The position numbers were made by a program, and so were the translations under genes. A stretch of DNA of 64,000 nucleotides from Betaproteobacteria bacterium Ga0077523 (lineage in GTDB: Bacteria; Pseudomonadota; Gammaproteobacteria; Burkholderiales; Ga0077523), in the NCBI GenBank assembly GCA_001464695.1, contig LNDQ01000112.1, positions 124,001 through 188,000 on the forward strand. Direction: 5' to 3'. Positions within the stretch are counted from its first letter, which is position 1. Each line of letters begins with the position of its first letter. Below the pieces are notes generated by a model. The model saw only the letters and a list, made by a program, of their open reading frames with translations. It was not told the origin of the DNA and searched no databases. This document shows positions 9,186-19,385 of the stretch, one piece after another.

Positions 9186-10616
9186 TTGGCGGCTCCCGCA
9201 CCGGTGAAACGCTACGAGCGCTACGCGAACGAGATTGCCGGCCTGATCGAGAGCGGGGCACTGCGCCCCGGCGACCGGTTGCCGTCGGTGCGGCAAGCCG
9301 GCACCAGCCGCAGGATCAGCCCCGCCACGGTGTTCGGAGCGTACTACCTGCTGGAAGCGCGCGGACTCATCCGTGCCCGGCCGCGCTCCGGTTACTACGT
9401 GAGCGAGACCGCCGTCGCGGCGCGGAGCGAACCGCGGACCTCCGCACCGAAGAAGCGTTCGAGCGCCGTGGAGATCAGCGAACTGGTGTTCCAGGTGCTG
9501 GGGTCGGTGAAGGACCGGACCGTGGTGCCGCTGGGCTCCGCGTTCCCGGGCGCGGATCTGTTTCCGCTCGATCGCCTGGCGCGCAGTCTCGCCGCGGGCA
9601 TGCGCAAGCTCGAACCGGCGCGCATCGTCGACGATCTGCCGCCGGGCAACGAACGGCTGCGGCGCCAGATCGCCCTACGCTACGCCACGCACGGCGTGAG
9701 AGTCGCAACGGACGAGATCGTCGTCACCAGCGGCGCGCTCGAGGCGCTCAACCTCTGCTTGCAGGCCGTCACCCGACCGGGCGATGTCGTGCTGGTGGAA
9801 TCGCCGACGTTCTATGGCGCCCTGCAGGCGATCGAGCGGTTGAACTTGAAGGCGGTGGAGGTCGCGACCCACCCGCGAACCGGCATCGACCTCGCGTCAC
9901 TGGCCGCGGCGCTGCGCCGGCACCCGGTGAAAGCGTGCTGGCTGATGCCGAACTTCCAGAATCCGCTCGGCAGCCTGATGCCGGAAGAGAACCGGCAGGC
10001 AGTGGCCGCCCTGCTGACCGAGCACGACGTGCCGCTGATCGAAGACGATGTCTACGCCGAGCTGTATTTCGGGGCGCAACGGCCGCAGCCGATCAAGGCG
10101 TTCGACCGGAACGGCCTCTTCATGCATTGCTCGTCCTTCTCCAAATCTCTGGCGCCCGGTTACCGCGTCGGGTGGGTGGCGGCGGGGCGTTTCGCGCAAC
10201 GCCTCGAGCGTCTCAAGCTGATGACCACTCTCTCGGCCGCGATCCCTTCGCAGCAGGCGCTCGCACAGTACCTCGATCAGAGCGGCTACGAGCGGCACCT
10301 GCGCCAACTGCGGCGCACGCTCGCGAGCCGACGCGACACGGTGCTGCAGGCGATCGCGAAGCACTTTCCCGCGGGGACGCGCATGACCCGGCCCGAGGGT
10401 GGCTACTTCGTCTGGGTCGAACTGCCCGAAGGCATCGACGCATTGCGGTTGCACGAGCTCGCGCTGGAGCGGCGCATCAGTGTCGCGCCGGGACATCTGT
10501 TCTCGGTGGATCGCCGCTTCACGCATTTCGTCCGTGTGAACTATGGGCATCCGGCGGATGCGCGCGCGCTCGCAGCGATCAAGTCACTCGGACAGATCGC
10601 TGCGTCACTTCGCTAA
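9186..10616 (+). CDS. MocR/PdxR-family regulator (GntR HTH fused to aminotransferase fold)
   Basis: 476 residues. Residues about 5-75 are a GntR-type winged helix (ESGALRPGDRLPSVRQ then SPATVFGAYYLLEARGLIRARPRSGYYV). Residues about 110-470 are a fold-type I aminotransferase domain with the pyridoxal-phosphate lysine in SSFSKSLAPGYRVGW and the conserved NFQNPLG and EDDVYAEL segments. Such proteins bind PLP and regulate transcription, often of an adjacent divergent gene, here the DUF2970/cytochrome operon. The longest frame uses TTG at 9186; GTG at 9204 is an alternative. The effector and target are not determined. Confidence 0.93.
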   Translation: MAAPAPVKRYERYANEIAGLIESGALRPGDRLPSVRQAGTSRRISPATVFGAYYLLEARGLIRARPRSGYYVSETAVAARSEPRTSAPKKRSSAVEISELVFQVLGSVKDRTVVPLGSAFPGADLFPLDRLARSLAAGMRKLEPARIVDDLPPGNERLRRQIALRYATHGVRVATDEIVVTSGALEALNLCLQAVTRPGDVVLVESPTFYGALQAIERLNLKAVEVATHPRTGIDLASLAAALRRHPVKACWLMPNFQNPLGSLMPEENRQAVAALLTEHDVPLIEDDVYAELYFGAQRPQPIKAFDRNGLFMHCSSFSKSLAPGYRVGWVAAGRFAQRLERLKLMTTLSAAIPSQQALAQYLDQSGYERHLRQLRRTLASRRDTVLQAIAKHFPAGTRMTRPEGGYFVWVELPEGIDALRLHELALERRISVAPGHLFSVDRRFTHFVRVNYGHPADARALAAIKSLGQIAASLR

Positions 10617-10626
10617 CGTCCGGGAA

Positions 10627-11619
10627 TCACGGCTTCAGCCACTGCTTGAACCAGGCGATCTGGGGCTGGACGAAGGCCTCGTGCTTCGGCCCGTGATACG
10701 CCTCGAAATGCCGTCCCGGCACCACGACCAGCTTCTTTGGTTCACCCGCCCGCTCGAACGCCTGCTTCTCCTCGGCCGTGGGCGTGATGATGTCGTCGCT
10801 CGCGATCACCATGAGCAGCGGTGTCGGTGCGATGCGCGCGATCGGTGCGATCGGCTCGTAGGTGATGTGCGTGTCGAGCGATTCGATCAGGATGCTGTTG
10901 CGCCAACTCGGCGCATTGCGGCTGAGATCCATGAATGCGTCGTACCACTCCTGCAGCGGCCAGAACGAGGGCTTGTCCACCGGGGCCGCCACGGCGAGTT
11001 CGTTGAGCTTGCCGCTCGCGACCCGTTCGGCGCGGTTCTGCGCGATCCAGCCCAGGAAACCTGCCTGCTGTTCGGCCGGCCACTTGGCCATGTAGGTCGA
11101 CCAGACATCGGTCACCGGCACCTGCGCGACGACGGTCTTGATGCGCTTGTCGTATGCGGCGAGATACAGCACGTGACCGCCGCTGTAGGACGTACCCCAG
11201 ACCCCGATGCGCTGCGGGTCCACCTCCGGCTGCAGCGATGCCCAGGTGATGGCGTTGCGATAGTCCATGACCTGCTCGGGCCACAGCAATTGCCCGCGCG
11301 GTTCGCCGGCGCTGCCGCCGAAGTAGCGATAGTCGAAGACCACCACGACGAACCCGGCCGCCGCGAACTTCGAAGCGAAGTTGTCGAGGTACATCTCCTT
11401 CACCGCGCTCAAGCCGTGCGCCATGACGATGGCCGGGCGCTTCTCTCCTGGCTTGAGGCCGGCCGGGACGTAGTACCAGGCCGCGCAACTGAGACCCTGG
11501 CTCTGGAAGGTCACGTCCCGGCGGTCGTACTTCTGCGCCAGAGCGGGTGCCGTACCGAGCGCGATGGTCAGGACGACGGCCAGGATCGTTGCCCACATGA
11601 ATCGAATCCGTGCGTTCAT
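10627..11619 (-). CDS. Exported alpha/beta hydrolase
   Basis: 330 residues with a cleavable signal peptide (residues 1-29, ending GTAPALA). Alpha/beta-hydrolase fold with oxyanion segment MAHGLSAVKE, nucleophile elbow GTSYSG (Ser), acid ASDDIITP (Asp) and a C-terminal His in GRHFEAYHG. The overall form resembles X-Pro dipeptidyl peptidase-like/dienelactone hydrolase-like esterases. It would act in the periplasm; the substrate is unknown. Converges with the MocR gene, whose stop is 10 bases away. Confidence 0.88.
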   Translation of the reverse strand: MNARIRFMWATILAVVLTIALGTAPALAQKYDRRDVTFQSQGLSCAAWYYVPAGLKPGEKRPAIVMAHGLSAVKEMYLDNFASKFAAAGFVVVVFDYRYFGGSAGEPRGQLLWPEQVMDYRNAITWASLQPEVDPQRIGVWGTSYSGGHVLYLAAYDKRIKTVVAQVPVTDVWSTYMAKWPAEQQAGFLGWIAQNRAERVASGKLNELAVAAPVDKPSFWPLQEWYDAFMDLSRNAPSWRNSILIESLDTHITYEPIAPIARIAPTPLLMVIASDDIITPTAEEKQAFERAGEPKKLVVVPGRHFEAYHGPKHEAFVQPQIAWFKQWLKP

Positions 11620-11860
11620 CGGTTTATCTCCTTGGATTTACGTACGCGACCCGCTCGTCCGGAGTGGACCGACGGGCACGGCGCGCGATGAGCCTAGCGA
11701 CCGTGCCGTTACGGATCGCTTACCGATGTTCGGCCGGCGGCGGCGACCGTGGGCGGTTGCGATGCGCCTGCCCTCGCCGGTCGCTCATGCCGCCGCGACC
11801 TGGCCGTGCATCGTAGAATCAGTGGACAACACCAAGCCGCCGTCACGGAAAGCCCTCCAG

Positions 11861-13063
11861 ATGTCCAGCACCGCCGCCGCATTGCCCCTGCCCGCCGAGC
11901 ACCGCAAGACCTCGTTTCGTATCCTCGGAGCGATCAGCACCGCACACTTGATCAACGACATGATGCAGTCGCTGATCCTGGCGATGTACCCGATCCTGAA
12001 GGGCGGCTTCCACTTGAGCTTCGCGCAGATCGGCCTGATCACGCTCACGTACCAGCTGACCGCGTCGCTGCTTCAGCCGGTCGTCGGCTGGTACACCGAC
12101 AAGCACCCCAAGCCCTACTCGCTGCCCTTCGGCATGACTTCGACGCTGTGCGGCCTGCTGCTGCTCGCGTATGCACCGGACTTCGCGACCATTCTGCTGG
12201 CCGCCGCGCTCGTGGGGACGGGATCGGCGATCTTTCATCCGGAGTCATCGCGCATCGCGCGCCTGGCATCCGGGGGGCAACACGGCCTGGCGCAGTCGGT
12301 GTTCCAGGTGGGCGGTAACACCGGCACCGCCATCGGACCCCTCATCGCGGCGGCGGTGGTCGTGCCGTTCGGTCAGCACAGCGTCGCCTGGTTCGGGCTC
12401 GCGGCCTTGCTGGGCATCGTTCTGCTGCTGCAGGTGAGCCGCTGGTACGCGACCCATCATGTCGCTCCGGCCGACGGGCGTGCGCGCAAGGCGGTTGTGG
12501 CTCCCTATCCCCGCAACGTCGTGATCGGCGCGATCCCAGTGCTGCTCGTGCTGATCTTTTCCAAGTACTTCTACGTCGCGGGCATCGGCAGCTTCTACAC
12601 CTTCTACCTGATGGAGAAGTTCGGGTTGTCGGTGCAGAGCGCCCAAGTGCACCTCTTCGTCTTCCTCTTCGCTTCCGCCGTCGGCACGGTGGCGGGCGGC
12701 CCCATCGGGGATCGTATCGGCCGCAAACCCGTCATCTGGGCGTCGATCCTCGGCGTCGCACCCTTCGCACTGATGCTGCCCTACGCGAACCTGTTCTGGA
12801 CCACGACGCTGACGATCCTGATCGGTCTCATCCTGTCGTCGGCGTTCTCCGCGATTCTCGTCTACGCGCAGGAACTCATGCCGGGCAAAGTGGGCATGGT
12901 GTCCGGTCTGTTCTTCGGCTTCGCGTTCGGCATGGGCGGGCTCGGTGCCGCGGTGCTGGGCGTGCTAGCCGACCGGACGAGCATCGAGGTCGTCTACAAG
13001 GGGATTGCGTACCTGCCGTTGCTCGGCGTGGTGGCGGCGTTCCTGCCGAAGAGCAAGAGCTGA
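11861..13063 (+). CDS. MFS transporter, fosmidomycin-resistance (Fsr) type
   Basis: 400 residues, about 12 membrane helices. The Fsr hallmark GSAIFHPESSRIARLASGG follows helix 4, with GGNTGTAIGPL next to it. The loop motifs GWYTDKHPK and GDRIGRKPV correspond to the MFS motif A positions. The family exports fosmidomycin and related compounds; the natural substrate here is unknown. The frame extends upstream to 11564 but overlaps the divergent hydrolase; ATG at 11861 gives the usual N terminus (short soluble part then ISTAHLINDMM). The ribosome site is weak. Confidence 0.9.
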   Translation: MSSTAAALPLPAEHRKTSFRILGAISTAHLINDMMQSLILAMYPILKGGFHLSFAQIGLITLTYQLTASLLQPVVGWYTDKHPKPYSLPFGMTSTLCGLLLLAYAPDFATILLAAALVGTGSAIFHPESSRIARLASGGQHGLAQSVFQVGGNTGTAIGPLIAAAVVVPFGQHSVAWFGLAALLGIVLLLQVSRWYATHHVAPADGRARKAVVAPYPRNVVIGAIPVLLVLIFSKYFYVAGIGSFYTFYLMEKFGLSVQSAQVHLFVFLFASAVGTVAGGPIGDRIGRKPVIWASILGVAPFALMLPYANLFWTTTLTILIGLILSSAFSAILVYAQELMPGKVGMVSGLFFGFAFGMGGLGAAVLGVLADRTSIEVVYKGIAYLPLLGVVAAFLPKSKS

Positions 13064-13075
13064 AGCGTCGCCGCT

Positions 13076-13227
13076 ACTCGACCGTGACGGACTTCGCGAG
13101 GTTTCTCGGCTTGTGGTTCCGGCCGCTGCGCTTAACCTGCCTGGAGACAGGTTAGCCTCCACCGCAAGCCACGAACCTGCTGGCCGTCACTCGACCGTGA
13201 CGGACTTCGCGAGGTTTCTCGGCTTGT
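13076..13227. repeat. Exact 39-bp duplication of the glmS 3' end
   Basis: Bases 13189-13227 encode the last residues of GlmS ([12 protein letters not shown] and part of the stop). The same 39 bases occur again at 13076-13114, where they also read [12 protein letters not shown] followed by a stop (TAG), but the frame upstream is not glmS. The 74 bases between contain a 7-bp inverted repeat (TAACCTG at 13133-13139, CAGGTTA at 13148-13154). The glmS end is the classical Tn7 recognition region and an island target, so this may be an attachment-site duplication. No transposase or integrase is present. Confidence 0.9.
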
Positions 13228-15004
13228 CCACATCGGTGCCTCTGGCCAGCGCGGTGTGATACGCCAGCAACTGCAGCGGCACGACGTGAAGGATCGGTGA
13301 GAGATCGCCGTAGTGCTCGGGCAGCCGGATGACGTGAATGCCCTCACTCGCGACGATATGGGTGTCGTCGTCGGCGCAGACGTAGAGCTGGCCGCCGCGG
13401 GCGCGCACTTCCATCATGTTGCTCTTGAGCTTCTCGAGCAACGCGTCGTTGGGCGCCACGGTAATGACCGGCATGGCTTCGGTGACCAGCGCGAGCGGGC
13501 CGTGCTTCAACTCGCCGGCGGGATAAGCCTCGGCGTGGATGTAGCTGATCTCCTTCAGCTTGAGCGCGCCTTCCAGCGCGATCGGATAGTGCAGACCACG
13601 ACCCAGGAAGAGTGCGTCTTCCTTCCGTGCGAAGCTTTCGCTCCACGCGATCAGGTGAGGTTCGAGGGCGAGCACGCTCTGCACGGCTGACGGGAGGTGG
13701 CGCAGGCCCTTGACGGCTTCCGCTTCCTTGGCTGGTGTCAGGACCTTGCGCGACTTGGCCAGCACGTTCGCGAGCAGATACAGCGCGACCAGCTGCGTGG
13801 TGAAAGCCTTGGTGGATGCCACGCCAATCTCCGCACCGGCGCGAGTCAGGAACTGCAGCGTCGTCTCGCGCACCATGGCGCTCGTGGCAACGTTGCACAC
13901 GGCCAGCGTGTGCTTCATGCCCAACGACTTCGCGTGCTTCAGTGCCGCCAGGGTGTCGGCAGTCTCGCCGGATTGCGAGATCACGACCACGAGAGTCGCG
14001 GGATGCGGGACCGATTCGCGATAGCGATACTCGCTGGCGATCTCGACGTTGACCGGCAGTTTCGCGATGGATTCGATCCAGTACTTGGCCACGCAGCCGG
14101 CGTAGTAGCTGGTGCCGCAGGCGAGGATCAACACGCGATCGATGCCGTTGAAGATCTCCGCTGCATTCTCGCCGAAGAGCACCGGGTCGATGCCCCCGAC
14201 CTGTTCGAGCGTGTCCGCGATGGCGCGAGGCTGCTCGAAGATCTCCTTCTGCATGTAGTGGCGGTACGGGCCGAGATCGACAGCGCCCGAGTGGGCTTGT
14301 ACGGTCTTGACCGGGCGTTCGACTCGCTTCCCGGTGCCATCCTCGATCGTCACGCGATCGACCCGCACGTCGACGATGTCGCCTTCCTCGAGATACACGA
14401 TCTGGTCGGTGGTGCCGGCCAGCGCCATGGCGTCGCTCGCGAGGAAGTTCTCGCCCTTGCCCATGCCCGCGACCAGCGGCGAACCGAGACGGGCGCCGAT
14501 CACGCGACCGGGCTCGGACTTCGAGACGACACCGATAGCGTACGCGCCCTTGAAACGGGCCACGGCCTGTTTCACAGCGGCGAACAGATCGCCACGGTAC
14601 AGATGATGGACGAGGTGCACGATCACCTCGGTGTCGGTCGCGCTCTCGAAGTGGTAACCGGCTTTCTGCAGGTCGGTGCGGATCTCTTCGTAGTTCTCGA
14701 TGATGCCGTTGTGCACCACCGCGATCTCACCGCGCGAGAAGTGCGGATGTGCGTTCGACGTGACCGGCGCGCCGTGCGTCGCCCAGCGCGTGTGCGAGAT
14801 GCCCGTGGTGGCTTCGATACGGTCCTGCGCGATCTGCGTGGAGAGGTCGGCGACGCGCTGGACGCTGCGCGCGCGCTTCAGTTCGCCGCCGGCAAGGAAC
14901 GCGACGCCGCACGAGTCATAGCCGCGGTATTCGAGACGCTTCAGTCCTTCGACGAGGACCGGGACGATGTTGCGCGCCGAGACGGCGCCGACGATTCCGC
15001 ACAT
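13187..15004 (-). CDS. glmS: Glutamine-fructose-6-phosphate aminotransferase (isomerizing)
   Basis: 605 residues, standard length. Makes glucosamine-6-P from fructose-6-P and glutamine, the entry step to UDP-GlcNAc. The N-terminal class II glutamine amidotransferase begins MCGIVGAVS (Cys after Met removal); two SIS domains follow ([11 protein letters not shown] near residue 302, [15 protein letters not shown] near 345, [20 protein letters not shown] near 470). The C terminus is [13 protein letters not shown]. It lies 34 bases after glmU in the same direction, so the two steps to UDP-GlcNAc are co-transcribed. UDP-GlcNAc feeds cell wall and probably the EPS locus. Confidence 0.97.
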   Translation of the reverse strand: MCGIVGAVSARNIVPVLVEGLKRLEYRGYDSCGVAFLAGGELKRARSVQRVADLSTQIAQDRIEATTGISHTRWATHGAPVTSNAHPHFSRGEIAVVHNGIIENYEEIRTDLQKAGYHFESATDTEVIVHLVHHLYRGDLFAAVKQAVARFKGAYAIGVVSKSEPGRVIGARLGSPLVAGMGKGENFLASDAMALAGTTDQIVYLEEGDIVDVRVDRVTIEDGTGKRVERPVKTVQAHSGAVDLGPYRHYMQKEIFEQPRAIADTLEQVGGIDPVLFGENAAEIFNGIDRVLILACGTSYYAGCVAKYWIESIAKLPVNVEIASEYRYRESVPHPATLVVVISQSGETADTLAALKHAKSLGMKHTLAVCNVATSAMVRETTLQFLTRAGAEIGVASTKAFTTQLVALYLLANVLAKSRKVLTPAKEAEAVKGLRHLPSAVQSVLALEPHLIAWSESFARKEDALFLGRGLHYPIALEGALKLKEISYIHAEAYPAGELKHGPLALVTEAMPVITVAPNDALLEKLKSNMMEVRARGGQLYVCADDDTHIVASEGIHVIRLPEHYGDLSPILHVVPLQLLAYHTALARGTDVDKPRNLAKSVTVE

Positions 15005-15038
15005 GGGGTTATGTTCTTTTCGCGTTGAGCGTGAAGGT

Positions 15039-16403
15039 CTACTTCTGTTTGGTCGGGCGCTTCCAGCCGGGGACCGAGACCTGTTTCGCGCGCGAGACGG
15101 TCAGTTGTTCCGCGGGCGCATCCTTGGTGAGCGTGGTGCCGGCGCCGAGGGTGGCGCCGCGCCCGACGCGCACCGGGGCGACCAGTTGCGAATCGGAGCC
15201 GATGAAAGCATCGTCTTCGATGATGGTCTTGTGCTTGTTGGCACCATCGTAGTTGCAGGTGATGGTGCCGGCGCCGATGTTCACGCGCTGCCCGATCTCG
15301 CTGTCGCCCAGATAGGCGAGGTGATTGGCCTTGGCGCCGTCGGCGAGCGTGCTCGCCTTGATCTCGACGAAATTGCCCACGTGCACGTCGCGGCCCAGTT
15401 TCGCTCCTGGGCGCAGGCGCGCATACGGGCCGATGCGGCCGCCGGGGCCGACGTGCGCGTTCTCGAAGTGGGAGAACGCGGCGATGCGCGAACCCGCTTC
15501 GATGACGGAATCCTTGATGACGCAGTTCGGCCCGACGACGACGTCGCTGCCGATCGTCACCTTGCCTTCGAAGACGCAGCCGACGTCGATGCTCACGTCG
15601 GTGCCGCAGGCGAACTCACCGCGCACGTCGATGCGTGCCGGGTCGGCCAACGACACGCCGGCGGCCATCAGGCGGCCGGCGTTCTCGCGCTGCCATACTC
15701 GCTCGAGCAACGCGAGCTGATCGCGGCTGTTCACGCCCAGCACTTCCCATTCGCTCGCCGGTTGCGCCGTATGCACCGTCACGCCCTCGGCAACGGCCAT
15801 GGCAATGACGTCGGTCAGGTAGTACTCGCGTTGCGCGTTGCTGTTGTTGAGGCGCCCGAGCCACGCGGCGAGCCTGGCGCTCGGCGCGGCGATGATGCCG
15901 GTATTGATCTCGCGGATCGCACGCGCGGGCGCATCGGCATCCTTCTGTTCGATGATGCGCTGCACCTTGCCTAATCGGTCGCGCACGATGCGCCCGTAGC
16001 CGGTGGGGTCGTCAAGCTCGGCGGTGAGCACGCTCATGCCACCGGCGGCGCCATCGATGACCGGCTTCAGGGTCGAGGGGCTGATCAACGGGACATCACC
16101 ATACAGAACCAGCGTGATCCCGTCGGTGGACAGCTTCGGCATCGCCTGCTGGACGGCATGGCCAGTCCCCAGTTGCGGCTCCTGGATCACGAAGTCCACG
16201 CCCGACCCGGCAAAGGCCTGCGGAACCGCTGCGCCGCCGTGGCCGTAGACCACGACGATCCGCGTCGGATTGAGCGCCTGCGCGGCAGCGACCACGTGAC
16301 CCAGCAGGGCACGCCCGGCGATCGGATGGAGCACCTTGGGCAGGGCACTCTTCATCCTCGTGCCCTTGCCGGCGGCGAGGATGACGACCTGTAGTTCGGG
16401 CAT
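15039..16403 (-). CDS. glmU: Bifunctional GlcN-1-P acetyltransferase/GlcNAc-1-P uridylyltransferase
   Basis: 454 residues. Residues 1-230 are the uridylyltransferase ([27 protein letters not shown]). Residues about 250-454 are the left-handed beta-helix acetyltransferase with hexapeptide repeats and the conserved [19 protein letters not shown] and [11 protein letters not shown] segments. It completes UDP-GlcNAc synthesis in the cytoplasm. Upstream of glmS in one operon. The ATG at 16403 gives the usual N terminus. Confidence 0.97.
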   Translation of the reverse strand: MPELQVVILAAGKGTRMKSALPKVLHPIAGRALLGHVVAAAQALNPTRIVVVYGHGGAAVPQAFAGSGVDFVIQEPQLGTGHAVQQAMPKLSTDGITLVLYGDVPLISPSTLKPVIDGAAGGMSVLTAELDDPTGYGRIVRDRLGKVQRIIEQKDADAPARAIREINTGIIAAPSARLAAWLGRLNNSNAQREYYLTDVIAMAVAEGVTVHTAQPASEWEVLGVNSRDQLALLERVWQRENAGRLMAAGVSLADPARIDVRGEFACGTDVSIDVGCVFEGKVTIGSDVVVGPNCVIKDSVIEAGSRIAAFSHFENAHVGPGGRIGPYARLRPGAKLGRDVHVGNFVEIKASTLADGAKANHLAYLGDSEIGQRVNIGAGTITCNYDGANKHKTIIEDDAFIGSDSQLVAPVRVGRGATLGAGTTLTKDAPAEQLTVSRAKQVSVPGWKRPTKQK

Positions 16404-16532
16404 GGCTTTAAGCGGCGCGGGACTGCGAAAAGGGCGGCGATTATGGCACGCGATCCGTCTTGCGGAGCGAAAGGCGTGCCGGGCGGGAGGCCTTCGAAGG
16501 AGGCTGCCGAGACCTCGGGAAAACGGGTGCTC

Positions 16533-17975
16533 TTACTGCCGCCGCCCGCAGCAGCGCTTCTGGGAGGCCTGCTCGAAGGCCCAGGCGACCACGGCCTCCT
16601 GGACTGCCGGTGCGTTGCGGGCGTTGGCGTGGTTGATGAGGCTCACGACCACCAGGGTGCGCCCTTCAGGGCCGTGCACGTACCCGGCGATGGCGCGGAC
16701 GTTCTCGAGATAGCCGGTCTTGAGATGGGCACGGCCGGTCACGGGCGAACCGTCGCCGAAGCGTCGCTTGAGAGTGCCGTCGACGCCGGCGATCGGCAGC
16801 GACGAGGCGAGTTCCGGCCCATACGGGCTTTGCCATGCGTTGGAAAGCAGCCGCGCGAGGTTGCGCGGCGCGATGCGCTCGACCCGCGACAGACCCGCGC
16901 CGTTCTCGATGATGAGCTCCGGCATCGCGAGGCTGCGACTCTTGAGCCACGTGTCGATCAGGCTGCGTGACTGCGTGGGCGACGCCTGGGCGCCGTTGGC
17001 CGCTCCCATGGCGAGGTAGAGCTGGCGTGCCATCACGTTGTTGCTGTTCTTGTTGATGTCGCGAACGACTTCCACCAGCGTGGGCGATTCCAGGCTGGCG
17101 AGCGCCTTCGAACCGGGCGGCACCGAGCCTTCGCGTACTTTCCCCGAGAACGTGCCGCCCAGGCCGCGCCAAAGATGGTCGAACACGGCACGCACGTAGT
17201 CGAGCGGCGGCAGGATGCTGAAGTGCTTGACCTTCTCCCCGCACGCGAGCGGGAAGGAGCCGTTGAACGAGAAGGTCGAAGTGGTGAAGTCGGCTTCGGG
17301 TTTCTCGGGCCATCCGTCACAGGGCGCGTCGGATACGCTCAGGTTGTTCACGATGCGCAGCTCTGGCAGCGGCGGTTCGGCGTAGATGCGCACGGTGCGC
17401 GTCTGCGCGTCGGGAACGAACGCGAGCCGCACCGCCTTGAAGTTGACGAGCGCGGCATCCGGGCCGACGTTGTACGGCCGTGTGGGCTCACCGTCGAAGG
17501 CGGCGGGGTCGATCTCCGGAGCGGCAAAGAGCGTTCGATCGACCACCAGATCGCCGGTCAGGTCGCGCACGCCGCGTGCGCGCACGTCACGCAGCAGCAT
17601 CCAGAAACTTTCCAGGGTGAGGCGCGGATCGCCGCCACCTTTCAATATCAGGTCGCCTTCCAGCCGGCCGGATGGGTCGATCCGCCCCTGCGCGTGCACC
17701 TCGGTGCGCCAGGTGAAGGCGGGCCCGAGCAGGTCGAGCGCGGCGGTGGTGGTGACGATCTTCATCACCGAAGCGGGGTTCATGACAGCGTCGGCGTTGT
17801 GCGCGAGCAGCACGCGTCCGCCCGGCTCGGCGATGACGATACCGATGGCGGATGCGGGCACGCCGGCCGTCGCCAGTTCCTTGGTCACGGTCGCCGGCAG
17901 GCCTTGTGACCAGGCAGGCAAGGCAAGCGCGGTCATCAGCGCTGCGACAATCAACCGGATCCGACGGATCACCAT
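16533..17975 (-). CDS. dacB: D-Ala-D-Ala carboxypeptidase/endopeptidase, PBP4 (class C) family
   Basis: 480 residues with a signal peptide (residues about 1-24, ending PAWSQG). The three penicillin-binding motifs are present: SVMK (SxxK) near residue 70, SNN (SxN) near 310 and KTG near 425 (HLKTGYLENV). The long insert between the first two motifs is typical of PBP4. It trims or cuts peptidoglycan peptides in the periplasm. The C terminus ends in an odd basic CCGRRQ tail. The ATG overlaps the end of the upstream metallo-beta-lactamase gene by 7 bases, so the two are co-transcribed; the longer in-frame extension to 18452 is a shadow of that gene. Confidence 0.92.
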   Translation of the reverse strand: MVIRRIRLIVAALMTALALPAWSQGLPATVTKELATAGVPASAIGIVIAEPGGRVLLAHNADAVMNPASVMKIVTTTAALDLLGPAFTWRTEVHAQGRIDPSGRLEGDLILKGGGDPRLTLESFWMLLRDVRARGVRDLTGDLVVDRTLFAAPEIDPAAFDGEPTRPYNVGPDAALVNFKAVRLAFVPDAQTRTVRIYAEPPLPELRIVNNLSVSDAPCDGWPEKPEADFTTSTFSFNGSFPLACGEKVKHFSILPPLDYVRAVFDHLWRGLGGTFSGKVREGSVPPGSKALASLESPTLVEVVRDINKNSNNVMARQLYLAMGAANGAQASPTQSRSLIDTWLKSRSLAMPELIIENGAGLSRVERIAPRNLARLLSNAWQSPYGPELASSLPIAGVDGTLKRRFGDGSPVTGRAHLKTGYLENVRAIAGYVHGPEGRTLVVVSLINHANARNAPAVQEAVVAWAFEQASQKRCCGRRQ

Positions 17976-19375
17976 TCGAAGCTCTCTCCCGCGGCAGGCA
18001 CCTGTACGTTCGACCACGACAACCGCTCGGCGATCACGTTGCGAAATTCGTGCGCGGTGGACTTCTCGCCGTGGACCAGGAACGTATGTTGGGGCGGTTT
18101 GCGGAACTTGCCGAGCCAGGCCAGCATCGCCGCCTGGTCGGCATGGGCGGACAGGCCGCCGATCGTGTGGATGCGTGCCCGCACCGGAATCTCGTCGCCG
18201 AACAGGCGGACCCGGTCGACACCGTCCACCAGGCGGCGGCCGAGCGTGCCTCCCGCCTGGAACCCGACGATGACCACGGCGCATTCCGGGCGCGGCAGAT
18301 TCTGGCGCAGGTGGTACTTGATGCGGCCCGCTTCGCACATGCCGCTGGCGGAGATGATCACGGCGCCGCTTTTCACCTGATTGAGGGCGATGGATTCCTC
18401 GACGTCCTGCACGAACCGGATGGACGGCTTGCCGCCGCTGCCCTGCAACCATTGAATCGCATCGCGTGATTCGTCGTCGAGCGTGTGCAGGTGCTTCAAG
18501 GTGACGCGCGTCGCCGCCAGCGCCATGGGAGAGTCGACGACGATGTTCATGTCGGGCACGCGACCTTCGCGATACAGATCGAGCAGCAGGTGCAGCAGAT
18601 CCTGCGTACGGCCTACGGCGAACGCGGGGATGACGACATTCCCCTGACGTACCGCGATGGCGTCGGTCAGCGCCGCTGCCAGCTCGTCCAGCGTTTCGCG
18701 CATGGGTTTGTGCAGGCGGTTGCCGTAGGTGGATTCCATGACCAGCAGGTCGGCCCCGTCGGTCGCTTCGGGGTCGCGCACCAGCGGGTGACCGGGTTGA
18801 CCGAGGTCACCGGAGAACAGCAACTTGCGGGTGCGGCCGCCATCCTCGATCCAGATCTCGATGAAGGCCGAACCGAGGATGTGACCGGCGTCGCGAAAGC
18901 GGCAGCGCACGGCGGGATGTGGCCGCACGTCGTCCCCATAGCGCACACGGCGCAGGCGCTTCAACGACTCGATCGCCTGGTGCACGGTGTAGAGCGGTGC
19001 CGGTTCCGGATCGCCGCGGCGCCGTTCGCGCTGGCGATGTCGTACCTCCCACTCCGCTTCCTTCTCCTGGATGTGCGCGCTGTCGGGCAGCATCACTTCG
19101 AGCAGGTCCGCGGTGGGCTCGGTGCAGTAGATCGGGCCCCGGTAGTGCAGCATCGCGAGCCGCGGCAACAGGCCCGAGTGATCGATGTGCGCGTGCGTGA
19201 GCAGCACGAAGTCGATCTCGCGCACGTCGAAGTCGATGGCCTCACGGTTCCTGCGATCAGCATCGCGCCCACCCTGGAACATCCCGCAGTCGACGAGGAA
19301 TGAACACTCGTCGGTGTCGACACGGAAGCACGATCCGGTGACTTCTTCAGCGGCACCGAGGAACGTGAGCTTCAT
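17969..19375 (-). CDS. MBL-fold beta-CASP ribonuclease-like protein
   Basis: 468 residues. Metallo-beta-lactamase core with HAHIDHSG near residue 58, the later ligands GHILGSA and SGDLGQPG, then a beta-CASP domain (ESTYGNRLH, IPAFAVGRTQ, ISASGMCEAGRIKYH) and the C-terminal RNA-specificity motif GLSAHADQ. This is the CPSF/Ysh1-like bacterial branch, expected to be a zinc-dependent RNA nuclease. ATG at 19375 gives the usual MKLTFLGAAEEVTGS start. A CIRCE-like inverted repeat ends 10 bases before it. First gene of a two-gene operon with the PBP4 gene. Confidence 0.93.
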   Translation of the reverse strand: MKLTFLGAAEEVTGSCFRVDTDECSFLVDCGMFQGGRDADRRNREAIDFDVREIDFVLLTHAHIDHSGLLPRLAMLHYRGPIYCTEPTADLLEVMLPDSAHIQEKEAEWEVRHRQRERRRGDPEPAPLYTVHQAIESLKRLRRVRYGDDVRPHPAVRCRFRDAGHILGSAFIEIWIEDGGRTRKLLFSGDLGQPGHPLVRDPEATDGADLLVMESTYGNRLHKPMRETLDELAAALTDAIAVRQGNVVIPAFAVGRTQDLLHLLLDLYREGRVPDMNIVVDSPMALAATRVTLKHLHTLDDESRDAIQWLQGSGGKPSIRFVQDVEESIALNQVKSGAVIISASGMCEAGRIKYHLRQNLPRPECAVVIVGFQAGGTLGRRLVDGVDRVRLFGDEIPVRARIHTIGGLSAHADQAAMLAWLGKFRKPPQHTFLVHGEKSTAHEFRNVIAERLSWSNVQVPAAGESFEW

Positions 19376-19385
19376 GCGGTGATTG

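Noticed and set aside
15005..15038. glmS ribozyme or riboswitch before glmS
   Set aside because: Only 34 bases separate glmU and glmS, far too short, and this ribozyme is typical of Gram-positive bacteria.
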